Below are positions 9,267-18,774 of a stretch of 64,000 nucleotides of DNA, piece after piece (within the stretch, counting starts at the first letter, position 1; every line of letters begins with the position of its first letter). A program made the position numbers and the translations under genes. The notes beneath the pieces were generated by a model. That model was not told where the DNA came from and searched no databases. It saw only the letters and a program-made list of their open reading frames with translations. Where the stretch lies: positions 930,001 to 994,000 of the forward strand of contig NZ_OZ060452.1 of NCBI RefSeq assembly GCF_964059235.1. Reading direction: 5' to 3'. The stretch comes from Candidatus Tisiphia endosymbiont of Nedyus quadrimaculatus. Lineage in GTDB: Bacteria; Pseudomonadota; Alphaproteobacteria; Rickettsiales; Rickettsiaceae.

Positions 9267-11069
9267 TCACTCATCTCCTATTTTAAGAGCAGCTATAAAA
9301 GCAGATTGAGGGATCTCAACATTACCAATATTACGCATACGTTTTTTGCCAGCTTTTTGTTTTTCCAATAATTTACGCTTACGAGTTATATCACCGCCGT
9401 AGCATTTAGATAAGACGTCTTTACGCATTGCTTTGACAGTTTCTCTAGCAATTATTCTACTGCCAATAGCAGCTTGAATAGCAATTTGAAATAATTGCCT
9501 TGGGATTAGATCACTGAGGCGTTTACACAATTCTCGACCTCGATATTCTGACCTTGAACGGTGTACTATAGTAGATAAAGCATCAACTGGCTCACTATTA
9601 ACTAAAATAGATAATTTTACCAAATCGCTCTCCTGATAAACATCTATTTCCCAATCAAAGCTAGCATAGCCTTTTGTGTAACTTTTTAACTTATCATAAA
9701 AATCAAATACTATCTCATTTAACGGTAATCGGTAAATTACCATAGCCCTACCGGCTACATAAGTTAATTCAATTTGCACCCCTCTTTTATCGGTACATAA
9801 AGATAACACATTACCTAAAAACTCATCTGGTACTAATATTGTTGCCTTAACCCAAGGCTCTAACATTGAGTCGATATTTTGCACAGGTGGCAAATCAGCT
9901 GGGTTATGTATTTCTAATTGATCTCCACCACGCATATTAATCTTATAAATCACACTAGGAGCGGTGGTTATCATATCAAGGTCAAATTCGCGTTCCAATC
10001 TTTCTTGTACTATTTCAAGATGTAGTAACCCTAAAAACCCACAGCGAAAGCCAAAACCTAAGGCTGTTGAACTCTCTGCTTCAAATTCAAAGCTAGCATC
10101 GTTAAGTTTTAATTTAGCTAAAGAATCTTTTAAATGCTCAAATTGAGAAGCATCTGAAGGATATAAACCACAAAACACTACCGGTAAATGCGGTTTAAAA
10201 CCAGGCAAAGATTCCTTACAAGGTCTTTTCTCGTCAGTTATTGTGTCCCCAACTTTACAATCAGCAACTTGTTTTATTGAAGCAGTAAAGAAGCCTATTT
10301 CTCCTGGGTATAAAATATCTGATATATGTTTTCTAGGAGTAAAATACCCAACATTTTCAACATTATAACTAGAATTGGTAGCCATCATTTTAATACGCAT
10401 ATTCTTGCGTAAAACTCCATCGATAACTCTAACTAAAATTACTACCCCTAGGTAAGAATCGTACCAACTATCAACCAGTAATGCTTTTAAAATGTCTGTT
10501 TGATTAATTCTTGGACATGGCAGCCTATTAACAATTGCTTCAAGTACCTCCTCTATTCCTATACCACTTTTTGCAGAAATCAATAATGCATCGCTTGCAT
10601 CTATACCAATTACATCCTCTATCTGTTGCTTAACTTTATCAGGATCAGCAGCTGGTAGATCAATTTTATTTAGGACTGGAATAATTTCATGATTATTATC
10701 GATCGCTTGATAAACATTTGCTAGAGTTTGTGCCTCAACACCTTGGCTACTATCCACTACTAACAAAGAACCTTCACAAGCAGCTAACGATCTACTCACC
10801 TCATAAGAGAAATCCACATGACCAGGAGTATCCATTAGGTTTAGATAGTATGTATTACCATCTTTTGCTTTGTAGGTTAATCTAACAGTCTGTGCTTTGA
10901 TAGTGATACCACGTTCTTTTTCTATGTCCATTGAGTCAAGTACCTGATGACTCATTTCTCGAGTTGCCAGCCCCCCACAATATTCAATTAATCTATCTGC
11001 TAGAGTAGACTTACCATGATCAATATGAGCGATGATTGAAAAATTTCTGATAAAGTTTTGATTATTCAT
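9267..11069 (-). CDS. lepA: Elongation factor 4 (LepA) GTPase
   Basis: A 600-residue translational GTPase, the normal LepA length, which acts on stalled or initiating ribosomes. G-domain motifs: [14 protein letters not shown] (G1), a switch region with [24 protein letters not shown] (G3), [11 protein letters not shown] (G4) and [12 protein letters not shown] (G5). The LepA-specific C-terminus has [20 protein letters not shown]. The start is ATG 11069 ([11 protein letters not shown]). It is divergent from prfB with only 83 bp between the two starts, which must hold both promoters. Confidence 0.97.
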   Translation of the reverse strand: MNNQNFIRNFSIIAHIDHGKSTLADRLIEYCGGLATREMSHQVLDSMDIEKERGITIKAQTVRLTYKAKDGNTYYLNLMDTPGHVDFSYEVSRSLAACEGSLLVVDSSQGVEAQTLANVYQAIDNNHEIIPVLNKIDLPAADPDKVKQQIEDVIGIDASDALLISAKSGIGIEEVLEAIVNRLPCPRINQTDILKALLVDSWYDSYLGVVILVRVIDGVLRKNMRIKMMATNSSYNVENVGYFTPRKHISDILYPGEIGFFTASIKQVADCKVGDTITDEKRPCKESLPGFKPHLPVVFCGLYPSDASQFEHLKDSLAKLKLNDASFEFEAESSTALGFGFRCGFLGLLHLEIVQERLEREFDLDMITTAPSVIYKINMRGGDQLEIHNPADLPPVQNIDSMLEPWVKATILVPDEFLGNVLSLCTDKRGVQIELTYVAGRAMVIYRLPLNEIVFDFYDKLKSYTKGYASFDWEIDVYQESDLVKLSILVNSEPVDALSTIVHRSRSEYRGRELCKRLSDLIPRQLFQIAIQAAIGSRIIARETVKAMRKDVLSKCYGGDITRKRKLLEKQKAGKKRMRNIGNVEIPQSAFIAALKIGDE

Positions 11070-11152
11070 GGTATATTTGGTATAATGTTAAAATTAGAAA
11101 GAAGTTTTATCTTTATATAATAAAATTCCATTTTATAGTAGGAAAATTAATA

Positions 11153-12263
11153 ATGCGTGCTGAAATTGAACATTATGTAAAAAAAATTGAACAGTCTTTA
11201 GAACTGCTCAGGAGGTCGCTTTGATTTCGATAACGCAACCAAAAGGCTTTTAGAGCTAGAAAATATATCAGAAGATCCGGATCTGTGGAATAATCAAGAG
11301 AAGGCCTCGAGTATTCTAAAAGAAAAAAGACTTCTAGATATCAAGCTTAACTCGTTTAAACAACTTCAGTCTAATCTTACGGAATGTTTAGAACTTGAGG
11401 ATTTGGCATTTATTGAAAATGATCAACAAGTTTTGCAGCAAGTTCAAGAAGATTTAGGGAAGCTATCTATTATTGCCGGAAAATTTGAGACTGAATGTTT
11501 ATTTTCTGGAGAATTTGACAGTAATAATTGCTTTCTAGAAATCAACGCTGGAGCTGGAGGAACAGAAAGCCACGATTGGGCATCAATTATGATGCGTATG
11601 TATTTACGCTTTGCAGAAAGGCTGGGTTTTAAAAGTGAAATTATTCATCTTATTAATGGCGAAGAAGCTGGAATAAAATCATGTACTATTAAAATTAATG
11701 GCTACCAAGCATATGGTTGGTTTAGAACAGAATCTGGTGTGCATAGGCTAGTTAGGATATCACCTTTTAATGCCGCAGGTAAAAGGATGACTAGTTTTGC
11801 TAGCAGTTGGGTATATCCAGAAATTGATGATGATATTTCCATTACAATAGATGAAAAAGATCTTAGAATTGATACTTATAGGTCTTCCGGTGCTGGGGGA
11901 CAACATGTAAATACTACTGATTCTGCAGTAAGGATTACCCACTTACCGACTAATATCGTAACCCAGTGCCAAAATGATAGATCGCAGCATAAAAACAAAG
12001 CACAAGCTATGAAAATGCTTAAAGCAAGGCTTTATGAGTCAGAGTTAAAAAAACGTACCGATGATATTAATGAACAAAATGCATCCAAGACTGAAAATGG
12101 TTGGGGACATCAAATAAGATCTTATGTATTACAGCCTTATCAGATGGTTAAGGATTTACGTACCAACCATGAAACTTCTGATACTAAGGGTATACTTGAT
12201 GGTGATTTAGAGAAATTCGTTTCAGCCAGCCTATCAATGAGTGTTGGTAATATTAGTCATTAG
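11153..12263 (+). CDS. prfB: Peptide chain release factor 2 (programmed +1 frameshift)
   Basis: RF2 releases the peptide at UGA and UAA. The gene is read in two frames: ATG 11153 to an in-frame TGA at 11222-11224 (23 codons, ending LLRRSL), then +1 from 11223 (DFDNATKRLLELENISEDPD) to the stop at 12263, giving about 369 residues. The tripeptide anticodon SPF is in VRISPFNAAGKRM and the catalytic GGQ in SSGAGGQHVNTTDSAV. The frameshift autoregulates RF2 amount in most bacteria. The IS6 terminal repeat begins 3 bp after the stop codon, so the downstream region has been disrupted but the gene is intact. Confidence 0.95.
11211..11224 (+). promoter_or_regulatory. prfB programmed frameshift site
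   Basis: ggaggtcgctttga: an internal Shine-Dalgarno (AGGAGG at 11210-11215), three bases, then CTT and the TGA stop. This is the standard RF2 slippery arrangement, in which slow UGA decoding lets the ribosome slip +1 on CUU. The base after TGA is T. Confidence 0.9.
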
Positions 12264-12265
12264 AC

Positions 12266-12475
12266 GGTTCTGTCGCATTTGTAAATCGTGGTCTAGCGAA
12301 AATCGTAAAACTTTGGATTTTGGACATTATGATGCCATGAGCATAACAAAATGCTCAAAAGTAGCAAAATTATTATTAGCTCCAGTAATTTGTCTTTTTT
12401 GAATCATACGAATATTTTCTATACCAGTAATAGTAGCAGAGCGAAAACTCTTAAACCCCAGCATCGGTTTGGTAT
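12266..12475 (-). pseudogene. IS6-type transposase C-terminal fragment
   Basis: Starts with the terminal repeat ggttctgtcgcat and, on the minus strand, encodes a C-terminal stretch like the IS6 remnant at 59021-59534 (a CMIQKRQI-type motif: tgattcaaaaaagacaaat). The 5' part of the gene is lost. It abuts the prfB stop. Confidence 0.65.
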
Positions 12476-12539
12476 AATGGACTGAAAAATCAACACAAAA
12501 AAAAGATAATTTTGTTTCCTATTTTGCATTTATTAAGCA

Positions 12540-12912
12540 GTGATTTGCATGTAGTTTTGCATATAATTAAGGTAGACACTCATAGGTTTTTTATAACCAA
12601 TAGCTGAATGAAATCTTTGATAATTATATTTATTCATATAATTATCAATACTATCTTTTAGTTCTTTAATCCGTTCATTGAGATTTGAATGTTATGATCT
12701 TTCAGCATCTGTGTATGGTCATGGCTAGTATATTGACTGCCTTGGTCACTATTAAATATTTTTGGAGCTTTGTATTTATTAAGGGCATCTTTAATACATC
12801 AGTTACCAAAGTCACATCCATTGAATTTGATAATTTATAACTCAATATGGCTTTACTATGCCAATCTATAATAGCAGCTAAATACATAAAACCATCATTA
12901 GTTCTGACATAA
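12540..12912 (-). pseudogene. IS3-family orfB (DDE integrase) C-terminal fragment, frameshifted
   Basis: The minus-strand frames give RTNDGFMYLAAIIDWHSKAI and LSYKLSNSMDVTLVTDVL, the rve-integrase core of IS3 transposases. A shift then continues into pieces resembling SDQGSQYTS and the final YNYQRFHSAIGYKKPMSVY motif. At least one frameshift breaks it, and the 5' side is cut by the palindrome at 12915. Confidence 0.75.
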
Positions 12913-12914
12913 GT

Positions 12915-12963
12915 AACCTCAGTTCGATATAAGAATTATTAATTCTTATATCGAACTGAGGTT
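12915..12963. repeat. 49-bp near-perfect palindrome inside an IS3 remnant
   Basis: Same sequence as 9155-9203 in the other orientation. It sits exactly between the orfA start and the orfB core of one IS3 element, replacing the missing middle. Confidence 0.65.
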
Positions 12964-13065
12964 CTTTTAATAATTCTAGCACTATTTTTGTTTTTTCTTC
13001 GGCACTGAAAATTCTTACCTTATTTTTCATAGTTGTTCCTTTTAGTGCGCCACGAAGTGTAAATA
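12964..13065 (-). pseudogene. IS3-family orfA 5' fragment
   Basis: On the minus strand from ATG 13030, MKNKVRIFSAEEKTKIVLEL is the start of an IS3 orfA (HTH_Tnp_1 type). It breaks off at the palindrome after about 22 codons. The element end agtgcgccacgaagtgt lies at 13044-13060; a similar end is seen at 18948-18967. Confidence 0.65.
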
Positions 13066-13114
13066 TGTAAATTGTAATCAGCTATTGCCCCCCCTAACCA
13101 CATAAAAAAATTAG

Positions 13115-13732
13115 CCAATTACTCCCCCTAGAAGTGGGAGTTTGTTATAGAACCGCTCAAAGCGGGTTAATATTACTTATTTTGACCTGTAAAACAGGTT
13201 AAGTTGATCAGCTCTTTTATCCTCAGATTCTTGGTTTTGAACGTATTTACGTACTACCTCTTCATTCGCTCCTACGGTACTCACAAAATATCCTCTTGCC
13301 CCAAATTTATGACCAACAAAATTTTGCTGTTTATTTGCTATATTTTGTGCTACCCATATAGAACTTTTACCTTTAATAAAACCCACAATGGTTGAAATAG
13401 AATGTTTGGGAGGAATGGATATTAGCATATGCACATGATCCTGCATTAAATATCCTTCCTCTATCTTACATTCCTTTTGACCCGCTAAACGATGCAACAC
13501 TTCTTTTAACTCTTTCCTAATTAATCCAAATATCGTTTTCTTGCGATATTTGGGTGTAAAAACAACATGGTACTTACATTCCCATGTACAGTGGTTTAAA
13601 CTATTATAGTTTGGCATATACATTATCCTTCTTGATTCTGCTTTGAGCGGCAAAATCATTTAGGGATATCTTTAGTATATGTCAAACTCTATGATTCCAC
13701 CGCTGAAAGCGGTGGCTTAGCATTTGGGATAG
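13115..13732 (-). mobile_element. IS200/IS605-family element, copy 1 (618 bp)
   Basis: The boundaries come from comparison with the second copy (53335-53952) and from the uninterrupted IS21 sequence: the insert separates aaaattaa from ctaatttttt. Terminal imperfect hairpins are present (accgctcaaagcgggtt near one end, ccaccgctgaaagcggtgg near the other), as expected for single-strand transposition. No target duplication, as normal for the family. Confidence 0.9.
13177..13617 (-). CDS. tnpA: IS200/IS605 TnpA Y1 transposase (copy 1)
   Basis: A ~146-residue HUH-type transposase that cuts and joins single-stranded transposon DNA. The HUH motif is in QDHVHMLISIPP, and the catalytic tyrosine is in the helix NEEVVRKYVQNQE. 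The conserved start CTWECKYHVVFTPKYRKK follows the chosen ATG at 13617, which has an AAGGA ribosome site 8 bp upstream; the frame stays open further upstream but without homologous sequence. The protein is identical to that of copy 2, so both moved recently. No TnpB partner is present. Confidence 0.93.
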   Translation of the reverse strand: MPNYNSLNHCTWECKYHVVFTPKYRKKTIFGLIRKELKEVLHRLAGQKECKIEEGYLMQDHVHMLISIPPKHSISTIVGFIKGKSSIWVAQNIANKQQNFVGHKFGARGYFVSTVGANEEVVRKYVQNQESEDKRADQLNLFYRSK

Positions 13733-13813
13733 TTAATTTTGGTTAAAATTCAGATAGAATTTTCTAAAATCATTGTAATTTTTAATTAATACCGTAGTCT
13801 ATTATTTTAATCT

Positions 13814-14167
13814 TTAATCTACATCTTTCCCTCCTCTGAAACTTTTATTACCAGTTTCTATGATTTGACAATGATGCGTTATCCTATCAATAATTGCCTT
13901 TGTTGCCTTAGGATTACCAAATATATCACCCCATTCTTCAAATCTCAAATGGGTCGTTATAATGAGCGAAGATTGTTCATATAATTTAGCAAACAGCTCA
14001 AATAATAAGAATCTAGCCTCGGCTTTTATTGGTACATAGCCCAGTTCATCTATCACAATAACATTGAATCTCTTAACTGAATCGATGAATTTGAGTTCAT
14101 AGTTATGCATTCTAGCATTGAGTAATTGGCTAGCTAGTTCATTTAAAGTGTAGAACCTCACCCTGTA
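13814..14167 (-). pseudogene. istB C-terminal fragment (type A')
   Basis: Encodes the C-terminal half of an IstB ATPase (YRVRFYTLNELASQLL, then the Walker-B-like VIVIDELGYVPI and the sensor motif SLIITTHLRFEEWGDIFG). The N-terminal P-loop half is absent, cut by the element end at 14168. Confidence 0.85.
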
Positions 14168-14325
14168 TGTAAATTGTAATGAACTATTGACCCACCAAAC
14201 CATAGTAAAAAATTAAATGAATTATAGTTTTTTGATCAGATTTTAACCATTATTAAAATTCAGATTCAGATAATATTTCACTATACTCAGTTGATAATTT
14301 TTTTATTACAATATTGCTCTTTACT
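14168..14325. mobile_element. Terminal fragment of another IS21-type element (type D)
   Basis: tgtaaattgtaatgaactat followed by ~150 bp that reappear almost unchanged at 23941-24098 (ending ...attgctctttacta). It differs from the type A ends, which have tcagctattgcccc. No gene inside. Confidence 0.7.
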
Positions 14326-14641
14326 AGGTTCTGTTGACAAAAATTATAGTTAGGAAAGAGGAATAAAAAGTTGCCATAGTAAGAAGAAATGGTAGTTTCT
14401 AGTTATCAAAAAAAGGAACTACCAATATGAAGTATTACATAGAAGAACAAGCATGGGAAGTAATTTTATCATTTTTTAAGAAAAAAAATGGTATACACAA
14501 CAAGAATGAAGAAAAAATGAGACATTTTATTGAAGCAATATGGTTTATTGTTAGAACAGGTTGCCAATGGCGTCTTCTACCTGATGATTATGGTTGTTGG
14601 TACAGTATTTATCGCAGATTTAAGAGATGGGTTGACAAAGG
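14326..14641 (+). pseudogene. IS5-family transposase N-terminal fragment
   Basis: The terminal repeat aggttctgttgacaaaa precedes a frame from ATG 14427: YYIEEQAWEVILSFF, then HFIEAIWFIVRTGCQWRLLP and DDYGCWYSIYRRFKRW. This is the DUF4096 domain at the start of IS5/IS427-type transposases. It is cut at 14642 by an IS21 end after about 71 codons. Confidence 0.8.
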
Positions 14642-14655
14642 TGTAAATTGTAATC

Positions 14656-15992
14656 GGCTCTGTCCAAAAAACTGTGTAAATTTCGAAATAGGTTATATAT
14701 AAAAGTATAACAAAAAAGGAAATTACATGAATAAAAAAACTAATGAATCAATAAAGCAAGCAGTAGATTTATTAATAGATAATGATACAGATGTAAGTAC
14801 AATACTGAAAGAAGGAGGTTTATTAAAAGAATTGACCAAACGTTTAATAGAGAAGGCACTGCAGTCAGAAATGAATAATCATCTAGGCTATGATAAATAC
14901 AGTTGTGCAGATAATGATAATGCTCGTAATGGTATAACTAGCAAAAAACTGATCTCCGAACATGGAGCTGTAGAAATAGAAGTACCAAGGGATAGGCATA
15001 ATACCTTTGAACCCGCAATACTACCAAAACGCCAGAAACGTTTTGATGGTTTTGACGATAAAGTACTATCATTATATGCTAAAGGCATGAGTATATCTGA
15101 TATTAAGATTCAGTTACAGGAGTTATACAGTGTTGAAATAAGTGAAGGCTTAATCAGCCAAATTACTGATGATGTAATGGATGAGGTTAAAGCTTGGCAG
15201 AGTCGACCATTAGAAGAGATATATCCGATAGTATTTTTTGATTGTTTAGTAGTAAAAGTCAGGCAAGATAAAAGGATAATCAATAAGGCAGTATATGTTG
15301 CATTAGGAATTGATTTATCTGGTAAAAAAGATATATTGGGATTATGGATCAGTGAAAATGAAGGGGCAAAATTTTGGCTCGGTAATTTTACCGAAATGAA
15401 AAATAGAGGGCTAAAAGATATACTGATTGCCTGTAGCGATAATCTTACTGGTATGTCTGAGGCAATAGAAGCAGTTTATCCAAAAACAGAACATCAATTG
15501 TGTATTGTACATCAGATTAGAAATAGTTTAAAATATGTGTCGTATAAAGATAGGAAGCAACTGTCTAGCGATTTAAAGCCGATATATACTGCAGTAACGG
15601 AAGAACAAGCCCATTTAGCTTTAGTATCTTTTGAAGAAAAATGGAATAAACAATATCCACAAATTGCCAAATCATGGTATAATAATTGGGACAATCTAAT
15701 GATTTTTCTAGGGTATCCTGAGTCAATTAGAAAGGTAATTTATACAACTAATTCAGTTGAATCTGTCAATAGTCAATTGCGTAAAGTAACAAATAATAAG
15801 CGGGTTTTTCCTAATGATAATGCTGTTTTTAAAAGTTTATATTTGACAATTGACTATATGACCAAAAAATGGACTATGCCCATTCCAAACTGGAATGAAG
15901 CTATGGCTCATTTGATGGTTAAATTTGAGGATAGGCTTAACAAAATTTAATGACCTATTTTTTCGAATTTACACAGTTTTTTGGACAGAGCC
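14656..15992 (+). mobile_element. Complete IS256-family element with 8-bp target duplication
   Basis: The 1337-bp element has inverted ends ggctctgtccaaaaaactgt / acagttttttggacagagcc and is flanked by the perfect 8-bp duplication ttgtaatc (14648-14655 and 15993-16000), taken from the IS21 end it entered. It is the most recent insertion in this cluster. Confidence 0.95.
14727..15950 (+). CDS. IS256-family (mutator-type) transposase
   Basis: A 407-residue MULE-type DDE transposase, full length for the family. Key regions: an N-terminal LTKRLIEKALQSEMNNHLGY motif, KSGMSI-type dimerisation (YAKGMSISDIKIQLQELYSV), the first catalytic Asp in VFFDCLVVKVR, the second in ILIACSDNLTGMSEAI, the CIVHQIRNSLKYV C/H motif, and the Glu in IYTTNSVESVNSQLRK. 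It has a ribosome site (aaaggaaattac) 5 bp before the ATG. Intact ends and target duplication suggest it is active. Confidence 0.95.
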   Translation: MNKKTNESIKQAVDLLIDNDTDVSTILKEGGLLKELTKRLIEKALQSEMNNHLGYDKYSCADNDNARNGITSKKLISEHGAVEIEVPRDRHNTFEPAILPKRQKRFDGFDDKVLSLYAKGMSISDIKIQLQELYSVEISEGLISQITDDVMDEVKAWQSRPLEEIYPIVFFDCLVVKVRQDKRIINKAVYVALGIDLSGKKDILGLWISENEGAKFWLGNFTEMKNRGLKDILIACSDNLTGMSEAIEAVYPKTEHQLCIVHQIRNSLKYVSYKDRKQLSSDLKPIYTAVTEEQAHLALVSFEEKWNKQYPQIAKSWYNNWDNLMIFLGYPESIRKVIYTTNSVESVNSQLRKVTNNKRVFPNDNAVFKSLYLTIDYMTKKWTMPIPNWNEAMAHLMVKFEDRLNKI

Positions 15993-16116
15993 TTGTAATC
16001 AGCTATTGCCCCCCCTAACCACATAAAAAAATTAGTTAATTTTGGTTAAAATTCAGATAGAATTTTCTAAAATCATTGTAATTTTTAATTAATACCGTAG
16101 TCTATTATTTTAATCT

Positions 16117-16827
16117 TTAATCTACATCTTTCCCTCCTCTAAAACTTTTATTACCAGTTTCTATGATTTGACAATGATGTGTCAATCTATCGATAATTAC
16201 TTTTGTTGCCTTAGCATTACCAAACATATCATTCCATTCTTCAAATCTCAAATGGGTAGTAATGATCACTGAAGTTTGCTCATACAATTTAGCAAATAAC
16301 TCAAATAACAGGAATCTAGCTTCGCCTTTTATTGGTACATAGCCTAATTCATCTACTACAATCAGATGGAATCTCTTAACTGAATCGATGAATTTGCTTT
16401 CATAATTATGGATTCTAGCATTAAGCAATTGGCTAGCTAATTCATTTAAAGTATAAAATCTTACCCTGTAACTTTTTTCAATGGCGGTGAACGCCAAACC
16501 AATTGCTAGATGAGTTTTTGCAGACCCAGAACCACCTATGAACATGATATTCTGATGATTATCAATCACTTTTTGTATATCAATATTTTCAACCAATTTA
16601 GCTTGGCATGTATCTGATAGTAACTTTATGGTTGGGAACTTAGCTAGTTGCAACCTATAACCTAGCGAGCGTGACTTCTTATATTCACACTCTGCTTCAA
16701 GAAGTTTCTTTAACACATCATACACACTAGTAGTAGGGACATCATTTGTTAAATTACTTGACTCAGCTAACTGCATCTTCATACCGACTAAACCTAATTT
16801 ATCTAATAACAATATTAAGTCTTTCAT
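16117..16827 (-). CDS. istB: IstB ATPase of IS21 copy 1 (altered P-loop)
   Basis: A 236-residue AAA+ helper ATPase that selects target DNA for the IstA transposase. Walker A reads GGSGSAKT, with Ala in place of the last conserved Gly of GxxGxGK(S/T); Walker B is LIVVDELGYVPI and the sensor VIITTHLRFEEW. It follows istA after 5 bp on the same strand. The protein is identical in copy 2. Whether the Gly-to-Ala change allows ATP hydrolysis is unknown. Confidence 0.9.
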   Translation of the reverse strand: MKDLILLLDKLGLVGMKMQLAESSNLTNDVPTTSVYDVLKKLLEAECEYKKSRSLGYRLQLAKFPTIKLLSDTCQAKLVENIDIQKVIDNHQNIMFIGGSGSAKTHLAIGLAFTAIEKSYRVRFYTLNELASQLLNARIHNYESKFIDSVKRFHLIVVDELGYVPIKGEARFLLFELFAKLYEQTSVIITTHLRFEEWNDMFGNAKATKVIIDRLTHHCQIIETGNKSFRGGKDVD

Positions 16828-16832
16828 TTAAT

Positions 16833-18035
16833 TTAATTTACCTCCGTTGTTAAATGCAACTTGCTATAAATACTACAATCAGCATCAGGAGGATTTTTTA
16901 GCTGAATAAACTCAGTCTCTTGGATATCTAGTTTCATTGCTGGTTGCAACAAATATTGCTCAACTAATTTAGAGCTACAGCCGCCAGCAGCAATTGTTAG
17001 GTTACAAGCATTTGTTACCTTTTCTAATCCATACTTATTAACAAGTAGCAGGATATCTATAAATTGTTTATCACCATCCTTGTAAGTCTCTAACTTATTT
17101 CGTAGTTTGCCAAATATCTCAGGTAACAAACTCATTAACTCTTTGAACGGTCCACCATTACGTAAAGCACCGGGTTTACGTTCTAGAGCTGCTATATAGT
17201 GCCATGGATTATAATTCTTCTGATAGCGTTTAAAACTACGAACATGCTCTGCAATAATCTTGCTTTCATGTAAAATCACTATTTGCCAAGCATAGGATTT
17301 AATCTGTACGCTAAGTCCCACATATTCACACGGAACACTATACATATTGCTGTCGTATTGTATTAAACTCAAAGGTGATACGGTCGTTGGATGTAATCTA
17401 TAACCGGTAAACTGCCCTCTATATCCTATTAAATATGCCTTCTCTTCCTCATATATTTCTAGAATCGTTCTTTCTGTAAATTCAGGATGTCTTTTAGTTT
17501 TAGCCCACTCTATAGACATCTCTCTTAGCTGAATGTTAATAGCTTCATAACTATCTCCTTTCAATATTGGAGTAAAAAAGTTACGTCTAGTGTCTCCTAC
17601 TTGTTTCTCAACCTGTCCTTTCTCCCATCCTGATGCTGGAGTACAGGCAAGTGGCTCAAATAAATGGTGAGAGACCATTTGGATAAACTTCTCGTTAAAG
17701 ATACGATCCTTGCCAATCAATATTTTTTTGACAGCCGTCTTCATATTGTCATAAATACCATTCTTACAACAACCAGCAAAAAACTTGAAAGCTTGAACAT
17801 GGGCATCCATAACCATTTCCAGCTGCTCATTAGGATAAACCACTACCAAAGAATAACGACTATAGCATAGCTTTATTCTCGCTGCTTTAACTCTAGTAAC
17901 CTCCCCATTTAAACATATTTCTTCCTCTCCCCAATCAAACTGAAACGCCTGACCAGCTTCAAAATTTAATGGAATAAAAACTTGCCCGCCCCTTGCCTCG
18001 TATTCTCTACGGAAGTTTCGTACAATTAGATTCAC
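16833..18035 (-). CDS. istA: IstA transposase, catalytic part (IS21 copy 1)
   Basis: A 400-residue frame with the rve integrase core (FQFDWGEEEICL; GIYDNMKTAV; ASGWEKGQVEKQV, carrying the DDE residues) and the C-terminal IstA region. In other IS21 elements, including the 501-aa IstA at 60406-61911, this is continuous with an N-terminal HTH. Here the HTH is in a separate overlapping frame (18007-18333), and joining them needs a +1 shift. The only local start is a GTG at 18035. The same split occurs in copies 2 and 3. Confidence 0.85.
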   Translation of the reverse strand: MNLIVRNFRREYEARGGQVFIPLNFEAGQAFQFDWGEEEICLNGEVTRVKAARIKLCYSRYSLVVVYPNEQLEMVMDAHVQAFKFFAGCCKNGIYDNMKTAVKKILIGKDRIFNEKFIQMVSHHLFEPLACTPASGWEKGQVEKQVGDTRRNFFTPILKGDSYEAINIQLREMSIEWAKTKRHPEFTERTILEIYEEEKAYLIGYRGQFTGYRLHPTTVSPLSLIQYDSNMYSVPCEYVGLSVQIKSYAWQIVILHESKIIAEHVRSFKRYQKNYNPWHYIAALERKPGALRNGGPFKELMSLLPEIFGKLRNKLETYKDGDKQFIDILLLVNKYGLEKVTNACNLTIAAGGCSSKLVEQYLLQPAMKLDIQETEFIQLKNPPDADCSIYSKLHLTTEVN

Positions 18036-18333
18036 AGATTCGTAACTTCCTGTATAACCCGATATCTGAAGCTGTTGGTATAGCTGCCGTCATTCTACGT
18101 CGAACCGACTCCTTGCTATTCTCTGCTAATAGCTGATTTAGTACTTCAAGATGATTGCCAAGAACAGGCTTACCTTTGCTATATTTTGCTAACTCAAATT
18201 TAGTTTGATTGCTGCAAATGACTTTTTTTACTGTATTCTTTGATATATTCAGTTCTCTAGCAATTGCTTTAATTGCTTTGCCATCAACGTAATACATTCT
18301 ACGTATTCTTCCAATTGTTTCCACTATAAACAA
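18007..18333 (-). CDS. IstA N-terminal HTH part (IS21 copy 1)
   Basis: 108 residues with a clear helix-turn-helix (GKAIKAIARELNISKNTVKK). After about residue 88 the frame departs from IstA homology: the next frame reads LYQQLQISGYTGSYESVNLI, which is the expected IstA continuation. A single-base change or a ribosomal shift near the codons for MTAA joins the two. Confidence 0.8.
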   Translation of the reverse strand: MFIVETIGRIRRMYYVDGKAIKAIARELNISKNTVKKVICSNQTKFELAKYSKGKPVLGNHLEVLNQLLAENSKESVRRRMTAAIPTASDIGLYRKLRICESNCTKLP

Positions 18334-18486
18334 CCTTTTAAAAACTCCTTAAAAAAATATTAAAAATATTAATTTTTTGGAGATATTGTTACTTATTTAG
18401 GGGGGCAATTTTCATTACAATTTTTCCCTTAAAGGGGTCAATAGCTGATTACAATTTACAGCCGCTCCTTGCATGATCTTTAGTAT

Positions 18487-18774
18487 TGGGCTCTATGGGA
18501 AATTGCTATGCTTAAATTAAAAAAACGTATTAACATTTATGAACCTATAAAAGACTTCCTAGAATCCATAGCTAATATTAACGGATTATCTATCAAAGAT
18601 ATTTCCCCAGAAATTGCTGCAGAAAGTATTTCTCTTATGGATGAGTTTCATGGCGATCCAACTGATAGAATTATTGTGGCTACAGCAAAATGTTATGGGG
18701 CTACGTTACTTACCAGAGACCAAAAAATTCTTACCTGGGCTAATTTAGGGCATATTAAATCGTTGTCAACCTAG
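18487..18774 (+). pseudogene. VapC-like PIN-domain toxin, 5' truncated by IS21
   Basis: The residual frame reads LWEIAMLKLKKRINIYEPI (the usual SLWEIAML block of VapC proteins) and then HGDPTDRIIVATAKCYGATL with LLTRDQKIL, the C-terminal PIN-domain acidic motifs. The N-terminal Asp-bearing strand is missing; an upstream stop and the IS21 end at 18460 cut it. No matching VapB antitoxin remains. It is the relic of a type II toxin-antitoxin system. Confidence 0.75.

Larger units (their letters stand above)
13066..14167 (-). mobile_element. IS21 (type A') remnant interrupted by IS200
   Basis: Begins with the IS21 end tgtaaattgtaatcagctat (13066), is split at 13115-13732 by an IS200 element, and resumes with the 3' region and a partial istB. 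Its istB differs from the three near-identical copies elsewhere (for example ARMHNYELKFIDS against ARIHNYESKFIDS), so it is a separate, older insertion. It stops at 14168 where another IS21-type end starts. Confidence 0.75.
14642..18460 (-). mobile_element. IS21 copy 1 (type A), carrying an inserted IS256
   Basis: Runs from tgtaaattgtaatc (14642) to the inverse attacaatttaca (ends 18460). An IS256 element sits inside its left end (14656-15992). Both flanks are broken genes of different kinds (IS5 transposase on the left, a PIN-domain gene on the right) and no target duplication is visible, so the flanks were probably joined by recombination between IS21 copies. Without the IS256 it is ~2.48 kb, like copies 2 and 3. 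Confidence 0.85.

Noticed and set aside
17664-17870. 68-aa frame repeated opposite istA in all three IS21 copies
   Set aside because: Its conservation follows from the identical IS21 copies, not from selection; it is the shadow of istA.
14642-18460. IS21 and IS256 acting as one composite transposon
   Set aside because: The IS256 has its own 8-bp duplication inside the IS21 end, so it is a simple later insertion.
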